Part shown: positions 45,414 to 53,548 of the stretch, one piece after another | Layout: each line of letters begins with the position of its first letter | Position numbering within the stretch: the first letter of the stretch is position 1 | NCBI RefSeq assembly: GCF_007673235.1 | Contig: NZ_VDZH01000002.1 | Location: 1 to 64,000, forward strand | Reading direction: 5' to 3' | Length of the DNA stretch: 64,000 bases | Source: Curtobacterium pusillum | GTDB lineage: Bacteria > Actinomycetota > Actinomycetes > Actinomycetales > Microbacteriaceae | Program-made: the position numbers and the translations under genes | The notes under the pieces: generated by a model | The model's input: only the letters and a program-made list of their open reading frames with translations | What the model was told of the DNA's origin: nothing | Databases searched by the model: none

Positions 45414-45444
45414 GTTGCGCCTGACCGGCATCTTGTCGTGAGCT

Positions 45445-45663
45445 TCAGGCGTGTGTCCGGTTCGTGCGCCTTGGGCTTTGAATAACGATCAGAGCTGCTG
45501 CGCAGGCGATCGCGATGCCGGCCAGTGGCAGCGTGAGGATCGTGAGCTGTGTCGATGTGGTGCTGCCGTGCGGGAGTGCGACGTTGCTGACGATTGCGAG
45601 CGTGATCGCTGCTCCTACGGTGGCGCCTGCCAACGTGTGCAGGACGGCGATGAGGTATCGCAT
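45445..45663 (-). CDS. small 2-TM membrane protein, partner of the secreted hairpin protein
   Basis: This 72-aa protein has two hydrophobic helices (LIAVLHTLAGATVGAAITLA and ILTLPLAGIAIACAAALIVI) joined by a short Ser/Thr linker with STQLT, and a basic tail (SPRRTNRT). AAAGGAG lies six bases before the ATG. It follows the secreted hydrophobic protein gene by 27 bp on the same strand. Small 2-TM partners next to exported hydrophobic peptides often serve as immunity or export helpers; that role is inference. The TQLT stretch and basic tail are shared with the pseudogene at 46564-46905. Confidence 0.72.
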   Translation of the reverse strand: MRYLIAVLHTLAGATVGAAITLAIVSNVALPHGSTTSTQLTILTLPLAGIAIACAAALIVIQSPRRTNRTHA

Positions 45664-45690
45664 TGGTAGCTCCTTTCCTCTGGTCCGCTG

Positions 45691-46317
45691 CTACTGCGAG
45701 TTGCACCAGGTGATCGTCGACGGCGGGATGTTGTGGATGACGGTACCGCGACCCTTGGCGGCGCACACGCCGAGGAATGCTCCGGCAACCGCGAGGATTC
45801 CGGCGAGGACGCCGACTGCCGCTGCAGGCAATCCGGTGGGGCTGAGGATTCCGGCGATGGTCCCGATGACTCCCACACCGCCGCCGATGACGGAGATCAT
45901 CACGTTCGTGTTGCAGCTGTTGAGGTACACGTTGAGCTGCGCGCCGGTGTAGTCGTAGCGGTTCTTCCCGGTGCACGCCTGTTTTCCGATGACCGCCGAC
46001 CGCAGCTTCGCGACCTGGGCGCTGTCGATGGTGGCGTTCTCGACGGTGCCGCCCGTTGCGGCGAATCCGGTGGCGTACGAGTCCACGAGCGCAGGGTCCA
46101 CACCGTGCTGCCGTGCAAGTGCGCCGTCGAACTGATGCGTCTTCTGGTTCGTTGCGTCGAAGAGCGACTGCACGGTGGCTTCCGAGATCGCTGGCTCTGG
46201 TGCCGGGGCTGCTTCGGCTGCGTTCGCCGGGCTCGCCACGAGCATGGATCCGAGTAGTGCCGCAGTGGCAGACGCAACGAGTGCGGTGCGTGCGGGCATG
46301 AGCGTGAACAGCTTCAT
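45691..46317 (-). CDS. secreted glycine-rich hydrophobic hairpin protein, bacteriocin-like
   Basis: This 208-aa exported protein has a Sec signal peptide (residues 1-33, cleavage after ANA), a soluble helical stretch (~45-112), and a compact C-terminal domain of ~95 residues. That domain has Cys115, Cys135, Cys185 and Cys205 and two glycine- and alanine-rich hydrophobic helices (about 139-160 and 163-183) joined by a TGLP turn. It ends in IPPSTITWCNSQ. This is the layout of membrane-active exported peptides. No named bacteriocin family matches by eye. AGGAG precedes the ATG. The small 2-TM gene follows, and an SdpI-family gene lies 0.7 kb upstream on the same strand. Confidence 0.78.
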   Translation of the reverse strand: MKLFTLMPARTALVASATAALLGSMLVASPANAAEAAPAPEPAISEATVQSLFDATNQKTHQFDGALARQHGVDPALVDSYATGFAATGGTVENATIDSAQVAKLRSAVIGKQACTGKNRYDYTGAQLNVYLNSCNTNVMISVIGGGVGVIGTIAGILSPTGLPAAAVGVLAGILAVAGAFLGVCAAKGRGTVIHNIPPSTITWCNSQ

Positions 46318-46563
46318 TGGGATTCTCCTGTCCCTAGCGGCGTTGCTGGGCCGAGCACCGATGCTCGGTGATGCAAACCTGCACCTAACACTCTGGATGC
46401 GCAACTCTACATATTCTTGGGTGTGTCGCCCGCATAGACGCCTCTCGAGTTGACGGTTGGCGAGACTCTGCCGGATCGCTTCAGGCTCGCCATCACGGGA
46501 TGGTTGGCAAGAATCCAGGCGCTGGTGCGTCCGGCGCCACGGGAAGTCCTTGCGACTCACCGT

Positions 46564-46905
46564 TCACTGCTTGCGCCAGCGGCGACGGCGTTGCTGCTTG
46601 ATGTCAGTGACGATCGTCCCGCCGCCGATGACGCTGACAACGCAGAGCATCAGGAAAGGCGATGACGGCATCGTGAGCTGCGTTGCTTCGGTGTCCTCCA
46701 CGTCGAGGATCGCGAGTGCGTTCATGATGATCCCGGCGATGGCCGCGCAGACTCATGCGCTGAAGAGCGCGATCGCGAGGGGCTTCAGCTGCCTACTACT
46801 TCTGCCGTTGTCATGCCTTCCGGGATGGCTGTCCAGTCACCAGGCTGTGACGATCGAGGGGAGTAAGAGCCACACGGTGAGCAGCCAGGGGACGTCGATG
46901 ATCAC
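46564..46905 (-). pseudogene. membrane protein pseudogene with two in-frame TGA codons
   Basis: From GTG 46905 one frame runs 113 codons to a TGA at 46564-46566, interrupted by TGA at codons 23 (46837-46839) and 51 (46753-46755). Reading through, it has three hydrophobic segments (PWLLTVWLLLPSIVTAW, LKPLAIALFSA-x-VCAAIAG, PFLMLCVVSVIGGGTIV) and a basic tail (KQQRRRRWRKQ). Both stops sit where Trp would be natural. The ATQLT segment and tail resemble the intact 2-TM protein at 45445, so it may be a decayed relative. TGA is the normal stop here, so recoding is unlikely. Confidence 0.65.
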
Positions 46906-47010
46906 TTTCGGTGTGTCTGCGTTGCTTTACGGCTCGGCGCGTTGTCGGATCCCAACGACTGCGACCGGGCGGGTTGAATGTGGCGTGGCGCCGCCGACGG
47001 GCGGGGCTAC

Positions 47011-47364
47011 TCATCCATCGGGTGATGCTCGGCGCACCGCGCGATGGGCGACCGTGATGGAGAGGAGCGCGCCGCCGACGAGCACCACGGCGGCAACGAT
47101 CACGGAGACCGGGGTGCGGAGCTGTGCAACGCCGATGCTCACGGAGCACCACAACACGGTGACCGCCCCGGCGATGACCGTCGGACGCAGCGCTGCACGA
47201 TGTCCGATCTGCCACGCGGCATCGCTGGACATCGTGATCCGCGTCCGCACCCCGGCGAGGTCGTTCCGGGCCAAGGTTCCGCTGGCGGCCCTCCAGGTCA
47301 GCCAGGTCACGAGAACTGCTGCACCGATCTCGGATGCCAATGCGAACACCATTGCTCCACCCAC
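47011..47364 (-). CDS. SdpI-family membrane protein (immunity-type)
   Basis: This 117-aa membrane protein has about three hydrophobic helices and the SdpI-family core: WRAASGTLARNDLAGVRTRI, then TMSSDAAWQIGHRAA. In Bacillus subtilis SdpI gives immunity to the SdpC toxin, and many relatives have no toxin partner. Here a secreted hydrophobic protein gene lies 0.7 kb downstream. TAGCGT on the minus strand (plus 47372-47377) is seven bases before GTG 47364, so the mRNA is probably leaderless; ATG 47352 is an in-frame alternative with a GGTGGAG site. Confidence 0.78.
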   Translation of the reverse strand: MGGAMVFALASEIGAAVLVTWLTWRAASGTLARNDLAGVRTRITMSSDAAWQIGHRAALRPTVIAGAVTVLWCSVSIGVAQLRTPVSVIVAAVVLVGGALLSITVAHRAVRRASPDG

Positions 47365-47439
47365 GCGGCCAACGCTAGCGCCCCGACGGGAGGAACGGCA
47401 ATATTCTGGATCTGACGGCTTTCGAGAAAGGGGCGGGGC

Positions 47440-48276
47440 GTGCGGCATCCGCGGAAGACATCGGGGCGGTGGCGCGCCAGCCTCCGGACGAAAGGGGCTT
47501 GGAGATCGGTGCGCGACGCCCACGGCCCCTACTCGACCGGCTCCCTCGTCGAGTGGGGCAGCATCACGAAGGGCCTCGTCGGCACCACGGCCCACCTGAC
47601 GCTCGACGCCGACCGTCTCGTCGCTGACTTCCTCCCGCAGCTCCCCGACAAGCGCATCACGATCGCTGACCTCGTCCACCACACCTCGGGTCTCCCACGC
47701 CTCCCGAGTGGCATGGGCGACAATCCGCTCGGCGACCCCTACCGGGCGACGGTCGGCCAACCGCTCGACCACGCGGCGATGGTCCCGGCCACACCCCGCG
47801 GCGCGTACGTCTACTCGAACCTCGGCTACGCGCTCCTCGGTGAGGTGCTCGACCATGTGCACGGCGACTGGTTCGGAGCCGTCCGCCAGCACGTCCTCGA
47901 GCCGGCGGACATCCGCACGGCGACGACCGACCCCGATCCGGACCAGCGTGTGCTCGCGAGGTTGGTCTTCAGGAAGACCATCACGCCGTGGGCACTGACC
48001 GGCTCGCCGTACGCCGCAGCCGGTGGCGTGTGGTCGACCTTCGAGGACCTCTGTCGCTACGCCGAGTGGGCCCTCGCGGACGACGCCCCAGCAGCACGGC
48101 GAGTGAGCTGGCAGCGCGAGGGTGCGACGACCTGGATCAACGGCGAGGTACGAGCGGCCGGTGCGGTGATAGCAGAAGCCGACGGAGTCACCGCCGTCGT
48201 CCACGCCCTCGCGAAACCACCTCACGCCGCCGACAAGATCGCCACCGCACTCATCAAGCAGGAACTGACCCGCTGA
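47440..48276 (+). CDS. serine hydrolase of the beta-lactamase/DD-peptidase fold
   Basis: This 278-aa protein belongs to the class C beta-lactamase-like family. Ser41 and Lys44 in EWGSITKG form the SxxK motif, YVYSNLGYALLGEVL near residue 125 supplies YxN, and LVHHTSGLPRLPSGM is the usual family block. It has no signal peptide and is short at the N-terminus, so the substrate is probably a small ester or amide rather than peptidoglycan. AAAGGGGCGGGG precedes the GTG, and TATTCT (47402-47407) is a possible -10. Its last 23 bp overlap the convergent phosphotransferase gene. Confidence 0.83.
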   Translation: MRHPRKTSGRWRASLRTKGAWRSVRDAHGPYSTGSLVEWGSITKGLVGTTAHLTLDADRLVADFLPQLPDKRITIADLVHHTSGLPRLPSGMGDNPLGDPYRATVGQPLDHAAMVPATPRGAYVYSNLGYALLGEVLDHVHGDWFGAVRQHVLEPADIRTATTDPDPDQRVLARLVFRKTITPWALTGSPYAAAGGVWSTFEDLCRYAEWALADDAPAARRVSWQREGATTWINGEVRAAGAVIAEADGVTAVVHALAKPPHAADKIATALIKQELTR

Positions 48277-49171
48277 CCGTCCGCCGGATCCGCCCCTCCG
48301 CCACCGCCCGCACCGCCGCATCCGGATGGTGCCCGAAGATCGCCAACTCCACCCACAGGTCGTAGAACGCCAGCCGATCCGGGAGCGACGGCCGCGCGAA
48401 CAACTCCGGGTACGCCTCCTCCAACCACCCCCGCACCGGAGCCAACGACGCCACATCGAGCCCCCGCGACGACGGCGTCGGCGGGAACTCCTCCGGCCGT
48501 GCACACCACCGCAGGATCGTGTCGAGCTCGACGTCCGCCGGCTGTGCCACGGCCTCGGCGAAGTCGATCAGCCCCGTGACCTTCCCGTCGTAGACCATGA
48601 TGTTCGACCCGTGCAGATCCCCGTGGACGAGCACGTGCGGATCGGCGTCGAACAGCGGCAAGTGTGAGGAAACCCAAGAGCGGACAGAAGCGGACGATCC
48701 GGCATCCTCGACGAGCGCCATCGCCGCACCAACAATCGGCGGGTGGTACGCCGGCCAGGAGCCTCCGGCCAGGGCATCACGGAGCCACGGCGGCATCAGA
48801 GCAGCCGGCGCCGGCACTCCGTGGAGCGCCCGCAACGCGTCCCCGAGCGAGTGGAGGATCGACCGACGCTCGGTGACCGAGGCGGTCGGCCACGTGTCGT
48901 GCAGCGTTCGACCTGGCAACCGCGAGGAGACGTACCAGGCACCCTCAGCCGAGGTCCCGTGCGCGATGTGCCGAGCGTGCGGCACGTCCGTCCCCTCGAG
49001 CAGTGCCACGACGGAAGCTTCGTGCTCATAGGCCCCCGCGGCAGAAAGCGGACCCGTCCGCACGACGTACGACGACCCCACCCACGCCCGACTGACCCAC
49101 CCGCCCTTCGCCTCGTAGTGCCCATCGGCCGGCAGACCAGCAGCAGCGAGCACGCCATCAAGCGAGATCAC
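48254..49171 (-). CDS. APH-family aminoglycoside/kinase-like phosphotransferase
   Basis: This 305-aa kinase-fold protein has the catalytic loop VLVHGDLHGSNIMV and the metal-binding GLIDFAEAVAQPADVELD, as in aminoglycoside phosphotransferases and choline- or homoserine-kinase relatives. Resistance cannot be assumed: most chromosomal members have metabolic substrates. GTG 49171 overlaps the LacI stop as GTGA; the longer open frame from 49198 is unlikely. It is therefore co-translated with the repressor of the sugar operon. Confidence 0.83.
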   Translation of the reverse strand: MISLDGVLAAAGLPADGHYEAKGGWVSRAWVGSSYVVRTGPLSAAGAYEHEASVVALLEGTDVPHARHIAHGTSAEGAWYVSSRLPGRTLHDTWPTASVTERRSILHSLGDALRALHGVPAPAALMPPWLRDALAGGSWPAYHPPIVGAAMALVEDAGSSASVRSWVSSHLPLFDADPHVLVHGDLHGSNIMVYDGKVTGLIDFAEAVAQPADVELDTILRWCARPEEFPPTPSSRGLDVASLAPVRGWLEEAYPELFARPSLPDRLAFYDLWVELAIFGHHPDAAVRAVAEGRIRRTVSGSVPA

Positions 49172-50166
49172 GTCGACTGCCGCGGCACGAGGAAGCACTC
49201 CGCCGTCCGGACCCCGCCCTCGACGACCTCCCCGGCGATCTTCCGCATGAGCAGGTCAGCCGCCTGCCGCCCGACCTCGCGCAGGTTGAGGTCGACCGAC
49301 GTGATCGACGGCCGCGCAGCATCGGTGATGACGCTCCAGTTGTCGACCCCGACGACCCCGACCTGCGTCGGCACGGCGATCCCCGCTTCGCGCAGGCAGT
49401 CGACGACCCCGCGGGCGATCTGGTCGCTCGTGCAGAACACCCCGTCGAACTCGGTGCCGAGCAGTCGCGTGGCGGCTTCGTACCCCCACCGCTCGCTCCA
49501 CTCGCCGTACAGGGCGTCCCCACCGGCGAGTGTCGCCCCCGCGGCGGCGATCGCGCGCTTGGCGCTCTCGACGCGGTGCGAGCTGGCGGTGTGCCGACGG
49601 GCGCCCGAGATGACCGCGATGGAACGACGGCCGGAGCCGATCAGGTGGTCGATCGCGCGCGCGGCGCCTGCTTCGTCGCCCGGCACGATCGAGACGTCGG
49701 ACGGGTCGAGGGACGGCGACAGTGCGTAGACCGCGGGCACCCCGAGCAGTCCGGTGATCGAGGGCCGCGGGTCGCTCGAGCGACCGGTCACGACGATGCC
49801 GTCGACGCGCTGGTTCAGGAACGTCTGCACGTAGTGCGCCTCGCGGATGGGGTCGCCTCGGCTCTCGGCGAGCAGCATCGACACCTCGCCCGGCCCGAAG
49901 GTGTCCTCGGCTCCGGTGAGGATCGGGATGGTGAACCGTCCGTAGGCGTCGGTGGAGAGCACCCCGACCAGGAAGGACCGGCCTGGAGGCACGACTCGCG
50001 TCTCGGCGCGCACGCTCAGTCCCAGCTCGGTCGCCGCTGCAGCGACGCGTTGCCGCGTCCCCTCGGCGATCTGCCCGCGCCCGTTGAGGACCTTGGAGAC
50101 GGTCCCGACGGAGACGCCGGTCTGGGCGGCGACGTCGGCGAGCGTCACCTCACGTCGGTTGACCAC
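49168..50166 (-). CDS. LacI-family repressor of the arabinoside operon
   Basis: This 332-aa LacI regulator has the N-terminal helix-turn-helix EVTLADVAAQTGVSVGTVSK with hinge VLNGRGQI and a periplasmic-binding-like effector domain (VGVLSTDAYGRFTIPILTGA, then FDGVFCTSDQIARG). AAGGAGG precedes GTG 50166. Two palindromes, GCAA-N3-TTGC, lie in the region to the divergent ABC operon. Its effector is probably an arabinose-containing sugar, from context. Confidence 0.9.
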   Translation of the reverse strand: MVNRREVTLADVAAQTGVSVGTVSKVLNGRGQIAEGTRQRVAAAATELGLSVRAETRVVPPGRSFLVGVLSTDAYGRFTIPILTGAEDTFGPGEVSMLLAESRGDPIREAHYVQTFLNQRVDGIVVTGRSSDPRPSITGLLGVPAVYALSPSLDPSDVSIVPGDEAGAARAIDHLIGSGRRSIAVISGARRHTASSHRVESAKRAIAAAGATLAGGDALYGEWSERWGYEAATRLLGTEFDGVFCTSDQIARGVVDCLREAGIAVPTQVGVVGVDNWSVITDAARPSITSVDLNLREVGRQAADLLMRKIAGEVVEGGVRTAECFLVPRQST

Positions 50167-50199
50167 GGCGTCCTCCTTGCGATGCGAGCGTACGGCACT

Positions 50200-50288
50200 C
50201 GGCAAACCTTGCCGCATCACGATTCGGACGTCAAGCATTGACACGGCTTTCGTCCCGTTCTACCTTCGGCAACTACAGCAAACATTGC
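50200..50288. promoter_or_regulatory. promoter and two LacI operators of the ABC-GH127 operon
   Basis: TTGACA (50238-50243) and TACCTT (50261-50266) are 17 bp apart, a near-perfect sigma-A promoter for the rightward operon. Operator 1, CGGCAA-ACC-TTGCCG, lies at 50200-50214. Operator 2, GCAA-ACA-TTGC, lies at 50278-50288, just past the expected start site. Their centres are 76 bp apart, which would allow looping. Confidence 0.85.
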
Positions 50289-50325
50289 CGCAACGATGCG
50301 GCGAGCTGCACAGCGGGAGATGACG

Positions 50326-51621
50326 ATGAAGACATCCACGATCCGGCGGTCCGCGATCGCGGCAGCCGCACTGACGATCGCCGCACTCGGGTTGGCCGGG
50401 TGCTCCTCGAGCGGGACCGCCGACAGCGGCGGTACCGCGAAGGGCACGGTGACGCTCTGGCAGCGTGACGGCGGCGTCGACCTGACCGACCAGGTGAAGG
50501 CCTACGAGAAGGCGAACCCGGACGTGCAGGTCAAGCTCTCCACGATCCAGGCCGACCAGTACCTCACGAAGCTCGCGAACTCCGCCCGTGCGGGATCGGT
50601 CCCGGACCTCGTCAGCTACGACATCGTCAACACCCCGCTCCTCGCGACCCAGGGGTTGCTGGCGGACGTCACCGACAAGGTGAAGAGCCTGTCGAACAAG
50701 GGCGACCTCGCGCCGGCCGGTGTCGAGATCGGCACCCTCGACGGCAAGAACTACGCCCTGCCCGTGGCGCTCACCGGATCCCAGATGTTCTGGAACAAGT
50801 CCCTGTTCGAGAAGGCGGGCCTCGACCCGACCAAGCCGCCGACGTCCCTCGCCGAGGTGAAGGCTGCGGCGGAGAAGATCCAGGCACTCGGCGGCGGGGT
50901 CACCGGGTTCTCGACCCTCGGCGGTGTCGGGCAGGCGTGGACCGGGTTCCCGAGCTCCTGGGCGAAGAGCGGCAGCGTCCTGACGGCGGCGGGCAAGAGC
51001 CAGAAGGCGGAGTTCACGAGCGACAACCTCGTCGGGATGGTCGACTGGTATCAGGACATGTGGAAGTCCGGGCTCATGCAGAAGACCGACGAGCCGAACC
51101 AGGACCCGGGCAACGTCGGGCAGGAGAACGCCCTGAACGGCAAGGTCGGCATCGTCTTCGGCGGCGCGAACACACTCACCGCGAAGAAGGCCGACTTCGG
51201 CAGCGCCGTCGGGATCCCCGGCGTGGACGGCGGCTCCGGGTCGTTCCTCGGCGGTGACGAGATCGGCATGACCGCGGGTGCGAAGAACGCAGACGGCGCG
51301 TGGTCGCTCATGAAGTGGCTCGTCAGCTCGAAGAAGGCCGCCGAGATCGACCTCTCCCAGGGCTGGATCGCACCGGACCTCACGGTGGCGAAGAGCCTGG
51401 CGACGGACGACTGGTCCAAGGACATCGTCGACACGCTCGCGATCGGCAAGCTCCCGAAGAGCATCGCCTACAACGCGGTCATCAACGACCCGAACGGCCC
51501 GTGGGCGCAGCAGTCCCAGAAGGTCATCTTCCAGGGAGCCGACGCGGAGACGGCCCTCGCGAGCGCCGAGAAGCAGGCCAACTCCCTCATCGAGCAGGCC
51601 TACAGCCAGGTCGGGCAGTGA
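50326..51621 (+). CDS. ABC sugar transporter, substrate-binding lipoprotein
   Basis: This 431-aa family 1 solute-binding protein has a lipobox ALGLAGC at the end of its signal sequence and the usual cluster VTLWQRDGGVDLTDQVKAYEKA, here read as the first strand and helix. It captures a sugar outside the cell and delivers it to the two permeases downstream. ATG 50326 has GGGAG six bases upstream; an ATG at 50320 is too close to that site. The ATPase is not in the operon and is probably the shared MsiK-type protein encoded elsewhere. Confidence 0.92.
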   Translation: MKTSTIRRSAIAAAALTIAALGLAGCSSSGTADSGGTAKGTVTLWQRDGGVDLTDQVKAYEKANPDVQVKLSTIQADQYLTKLANSARAGSVPDLVSYDIVNTPLLATQGLLADVTDKVKSLSNKGDLAPAGVEIGTLDGKNYALPVALTGSQMFWNKSLFEKAGLDPTKPPTSLAEVKAAAEKIQALGGGVTGFSTLGGVGQAWTGFPSSWAKSGSVLTAAGKSQKAEFTSDNLVGMVDWYQDMWKSGLMQKTDEPNQDPGNVGQENALNGKVGIVFGGANTLTAKKADFGSAVGIPGVDGGSGSFLGGDEIGMTAGAKNADGAWSLMKWLVSSKKAAEIDLSQGWIAPDLTVAKSLATDDWSKDIVDTLAIGKLPKSIAYNAVINDPNGPWAQQSQKVIFQGADAETALASAEKQANSLIEQAYSQVGQ

Positions 51622-52568
51622 CAGCCGTCACCTCCTCGGCGCTCGCCGGGGTCGCGGACGGGGCGAAGCGCTCCCGTCCGCGTTCCGCGAGTCGTCGTCG
51701 GCAGACGCTTGCGTGGGTGCTCGTGGCGCCGGCGCTCGTCCTCGCGGTCGTGTTCTTCGTCGTGCCGATGGTGCTGCTCGTCGGGATGTCGTTCTCGAAC
51801 TGGCCGCTGCTCGGCAAGGTCAGCGTCGCCGGCGTCGCGAACTACGCGCAGGCGTTCCAGGACACCGCGTTCTGGCGCTCCCTCGGCTTCTCACTGCTCT
51901 TCACGGTGGTGTCGGTGCCGCTCGGGATGGCTGCGAGCTACGCCGCCGCGACGATGGTCCGTGGCGAGGGTCGACTCGTCTCCTTCGTCCGGACGGCGTT
52001 CTTCATGCCCGTCGTGATCGGGTTCACCGCCGCGGCGTACATGGCGAACGTGCTCCTCGTGCCGGGGACCGGCGTGATCAACGTCCTGCTGCGTTCGGTC
52101 GGCCTGACCAACGGCGACACGGCGTGGTTCACGTCGCCCGACACGGCGTTCTGGGCGGTCATCGTCCTGACGGTGTGGAAGTCGATGGGCGTCGCGATGA
52201 TCCTGCTGATGGCGGGCATGCAGGCCGTGCCGACCGAGGTGATCGAGGCGGCGAAGATCGACGGTGCCGGGTGGCGGCGCCGTGAGGGCTCGGTGGTCTT
52301 CCCGCTCGTCCGACGGCAGTTCGCGCTGTGCATGCTGCTCGCGGTGTCCGGCTCGATCCTGGTGTTCGACCAGTTCTACGTCCTGACCAAGGGCGGCCCG
52401 AGCGGCTCGACCACGACGACCGTCATGTACACGTACCAGCAGTCGTTCGTCCGCTACGACCTCGGCTACGGCGCCGCCCTGTCGATGATCCTCACCGTGA
52501 TCATCCTCGTCATCGCGATCGTCCAGCTGCGGGCCCTGCGCTCCACCGGACAGGAGGACGAACGATGA
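51618..52568 (+). CDS. ABC sugar transporter, permease (MalF/UgpA type)
   Basis: This 316-aa membrane protein has six hydrophobic helices and the EAA loop EVIEAAKIDGAGWRRREGSV, which contacts the ATPase. The GTG start overlaps the binding-protein stop by four bases. It pairs with the next permease. Confidence 0.92.
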   Translation: MTAVTSSALAGVADGAKRSRPRSASRRRQTLAWVLVAPALVLAVVFFVVPMVLLVGMSFSNWPLLGKVSVAGVANYAQAFQDTAFWRSLGFSLLFTVVSVPLGMAASYAAATMVRGEGRLVSFVRTAFFMPVVIGFTAAAYMANVLLVPGTGVINVLLRSVGLTNGDTAWFTSPDTAFWAVIVLTVWKSMGVAMILLMAGMQAVPTEVIEAAKIDGAGWRRREGSVVFPLVRRQFALCMLLAVSGSILVFDQFYVLTKGGPSGSTTTTVMYTYQQSFVRYDLGYGAALSMILTVIILVIAIVQLRALRSTGQEDER

Positions 52569-53548
52569 GCGCCACCGACGTGACCAGACGGACGACCGCA
52601 GCGTCGCGACGGAACGCGAGCCGCGCCTCCAGGCCGGATGCGCCGGAGGCGCCAGGGGGACCGGGCCGGACCGACGTGCCGGGCGTGACCCCGCCGCGTC
52701 GTCGTCGGGTGCACGCGAGCGGCGTCGCGTACGTCGTCGTGGGCACGGTGCTCGCACTCCTCTTCATCGCACCGGTCCTGTACATCCTGTTCCGGTCGTT
52801 CCTGCCGGCGGACGCCGACGCACGGGGGATCGGGTTCGAGTCGATCGCGACGCTGACGCTCCGGAACTACACGAAGGTCTTCGACCCGTCGGTGGACCTG
52901 CGGCAGAACATCGTCAACTCGTTCGTGGTCGCGATCTCGGTCGCCGTGCTCGTCGCGATCGTGTCGACGCTCGCCGCGTACGCGCTGTCGAAGATCCGGT
53001 TCCGTGGCTCGACGATCGTGTTCGTGCTCCTGCTGGCGCCGCTCGTCGTGCCGTTCCAAGGGCTGCTCACGCCGCTGTCGATCGTGCTCGGCAAGCTCGG
53101 GCTGCTCGACTCGCTCGCCGGCGTGGTGCTGGTGCTCGTGACGCTCCAGCTGCCGTTCTCGGTGTTCGTCATGCGGAACACGTTCGACGGCATCCCCTCG
53201 GAGCTCGAGGACGCGGCCGCCATCGACGGCGCCGGCACCGGGCGGATCCTGCGCTCGGTGATGCTGCCGCTTGCGTGGCCGGGACTCGTCACCACCGCAC
53301 TGTTCGGCTTCATGGCCGGCTGGAACGACCTGCTCAGCTCGGTCACGTTCCTGTCGACCGACAGCAAGTACACACTCCCGCTCGCGCTGTCGAGCATCAG
53401 CACGTCCTTCAAGATCCCCGGTGTCCCGGTGATCGACCCGGGGCTCCTCACCGCCGTCGCCTGCGTGGCGACCGTGCCGGTGGTCGTGCTGTTCCTCGCA
53501 CTGCAGCGGTACTACACCAGAGGTCTCATCGGAGGATCCATCAAATGA
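52565..53548 (+). CDS. ABC sugar transporter, permease (MalG/UgpE type)
   Basis: This 327-aa permease has six hydrophobic helices and the EAA loop ELEDAAAIDGAGTGRILRSV. Its ~50-residue N-terminal cytoplasmic tail is unusually long and low in complexity (SRRNASRASRPDAPEAPGGP). It contains the 15-bp sequence CCGCGCCTCCAGGCC (52621-52635), an exact copy of one arm of the intergenic palindrome family. The ATG overlaps the previous stop as ATGA, with GGAGGA upstream. Confidence 0.92.
   Translation: MSATDVTRRTTAASRRNASRASRPDAPEAPGGPGRTDVPGVTPPRRRRVHASGVAYVVVGTVLALLFIAPVLYILFRSFLPADADARGIGFESIATLTLRNYTKVFDPSVDLRQNIVNSFVVAISVAVLVAIVSTLAAYALSKIRFRGSTIVFVLLLAPLVVPFQGLLTPLSIVLGKLGLLDSLAGVVLVLVTLQLPFSVFVMRNTFDGIPSELEDAAAIDGAGTGRILRSVMLPLAWPGLVTTALFGFMAGWNDLLSSVTFLSTDSKYTLPLALSSISTSFKIPGVPVIDPGLLTAVACVATVPVVVLFLALQRYYTRGLIGGSIK

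Noticed and set aside
46753-46839. In-frame TGA codons read as selenocysteine or Trp recoding
   Set aside because: TGA is the usual stop of genes in this window and no SECIS-like structure was seen, so decay is the simpler reading.
48254-49171. Phosphotransferase gene as an antibiotic resistance determinant
   Set aside because: The kinase-fold motifs do not tell aminoglycoside enzymes from metabolic kinases, and the gene is coupled to a sugar-operon repressor.
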